The notes under the pieces are model-generated. The model saw nothing but the letters and a program-made list of their open reading frames with translations. It did no database searches and was not told the origin of the DNA. From contig JBBIII010000061.1 in NCBI GenBank assembly GCA_037446575.1, positions 1-14,467 on the forward strand: 14,467 nucleotides of DNA, given 5' to 3'. Position numbers and translations under genes: made by a program. Shown piece after piece: positions 14,424 to 14,467 of the stretch. Origin of the DNA: JBBIII01 sp037446575. Lineage in GTDB: Bacteria; Bacteroidota; Ignavibacteria; UBA10030. Each line of letters begins with the position of its first letter. The stretch's first letter is position 1.

Positions 14424-14467
14424 CTTTGATCCCTGTCCATTTTGTCCAATTTCATTTTCTTGGTTCT
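14420..14467 (-). CDS. possible 3' end of an upstream minus-strand gene (partial)
   Basis: One minus-strand frame is open from the right edge and ends with TGA at 14422-14420, which overlaps the CPBP start as ATGA. It would encode a 15-residue basic tail (RTKKMKLDKMDRDQR). The four-base overlap is the same junction type seen twice in the glycan operon, which favours a real coupled gene. However, the piece is too short to judge, and the CPBP frame is also open here, so this may be a plain leader. Confidence 0.25.
   Translation of the reverse strand, partial: RTKKMKLDKMDRDQR

Noticed and set aside
14424..14467. N-terminal extension of the CPBP protein beyond its ATG
   Set aside because: The frame is open to the edge but holds no start codon, and ATG 14423 has a good Shine-Dalgarno sequence at the right distance.

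Overview
The window is AT-rich bacterial DNA with tightly packed genes, few non-coding bases and two opposed gene blocks. The style fits a Gram-negative member of the Bacteroidota/Chlorobiota/Ignavibacteriota group, with Ignavibacteria-like as my best guess. Supporting signs are Sec signal peptides ending in xxA-Q, a secreted multidomain Amidase_3 protein, a DUF4139 protein, a GT9 enzyme with cysteine clusters, and ribosome binding sites that are often missing in AT-rich leaders. The lineage is inferred from gene content, not from a marker gene.

Bases 1 to about 9494 hold a plus-strand run of eight genes for making a cell-surface glycan: a DPM1-like GT2 transferase, a multi-spanning GT-C transferase, a methyltransferase, a GtrB-like GT2 transferase, a GT4 transferase, a GT9 heptosyltransferase-like enzyme, a second methyltransferase with a membrane tail, and a secreted zinc amidase. 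Gaps are 46 bases or less, and two junctions overlap as ATGA, so this is probably one operon. The likely division of labour is that the two membrane-anchored GT2 enzymes load sugars on a polyprenyl phosphate, the GT-C enzyme uses such a donor on the far side of the membrane, GT4 and GT9 build the glycan on the cytoplasmic side, and the methyltransferases modify sugars or chain ends. The amidase would trim peptidoglycan in the periplasm. No flippase, ligase or polymerase is visible.

Bases 9564 to 10955 hold argH (argininosuccinate lyase), a housekeeping arginine gene with its own Shine-Dalgarno sequence. It converges on a minus-strand gene for an exported DUF4139 protein, and a short A/T-flanked hairpin between them is a candidate two-way terminator.

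Bases 12506 to 12800 are the only long non-coding stretch. They hold a concentric set of inverted repeats (9-bp outer arms, perfect 10-bp inner arms, and three hairpins inside). This is a probable degenerate MITE/REP-like palindromic element and is the most unusual feature of the window. Beyond it, on the minus strand, a CPBP-family membrane protein gene and a PAP2/AUR1-like membrane phosphatase gene lie 6 bases apart and form a small operon that enters from the right edge.

I found no rRNA, tRNA, CRISPR array, transposase, phage gene or clear defence system.
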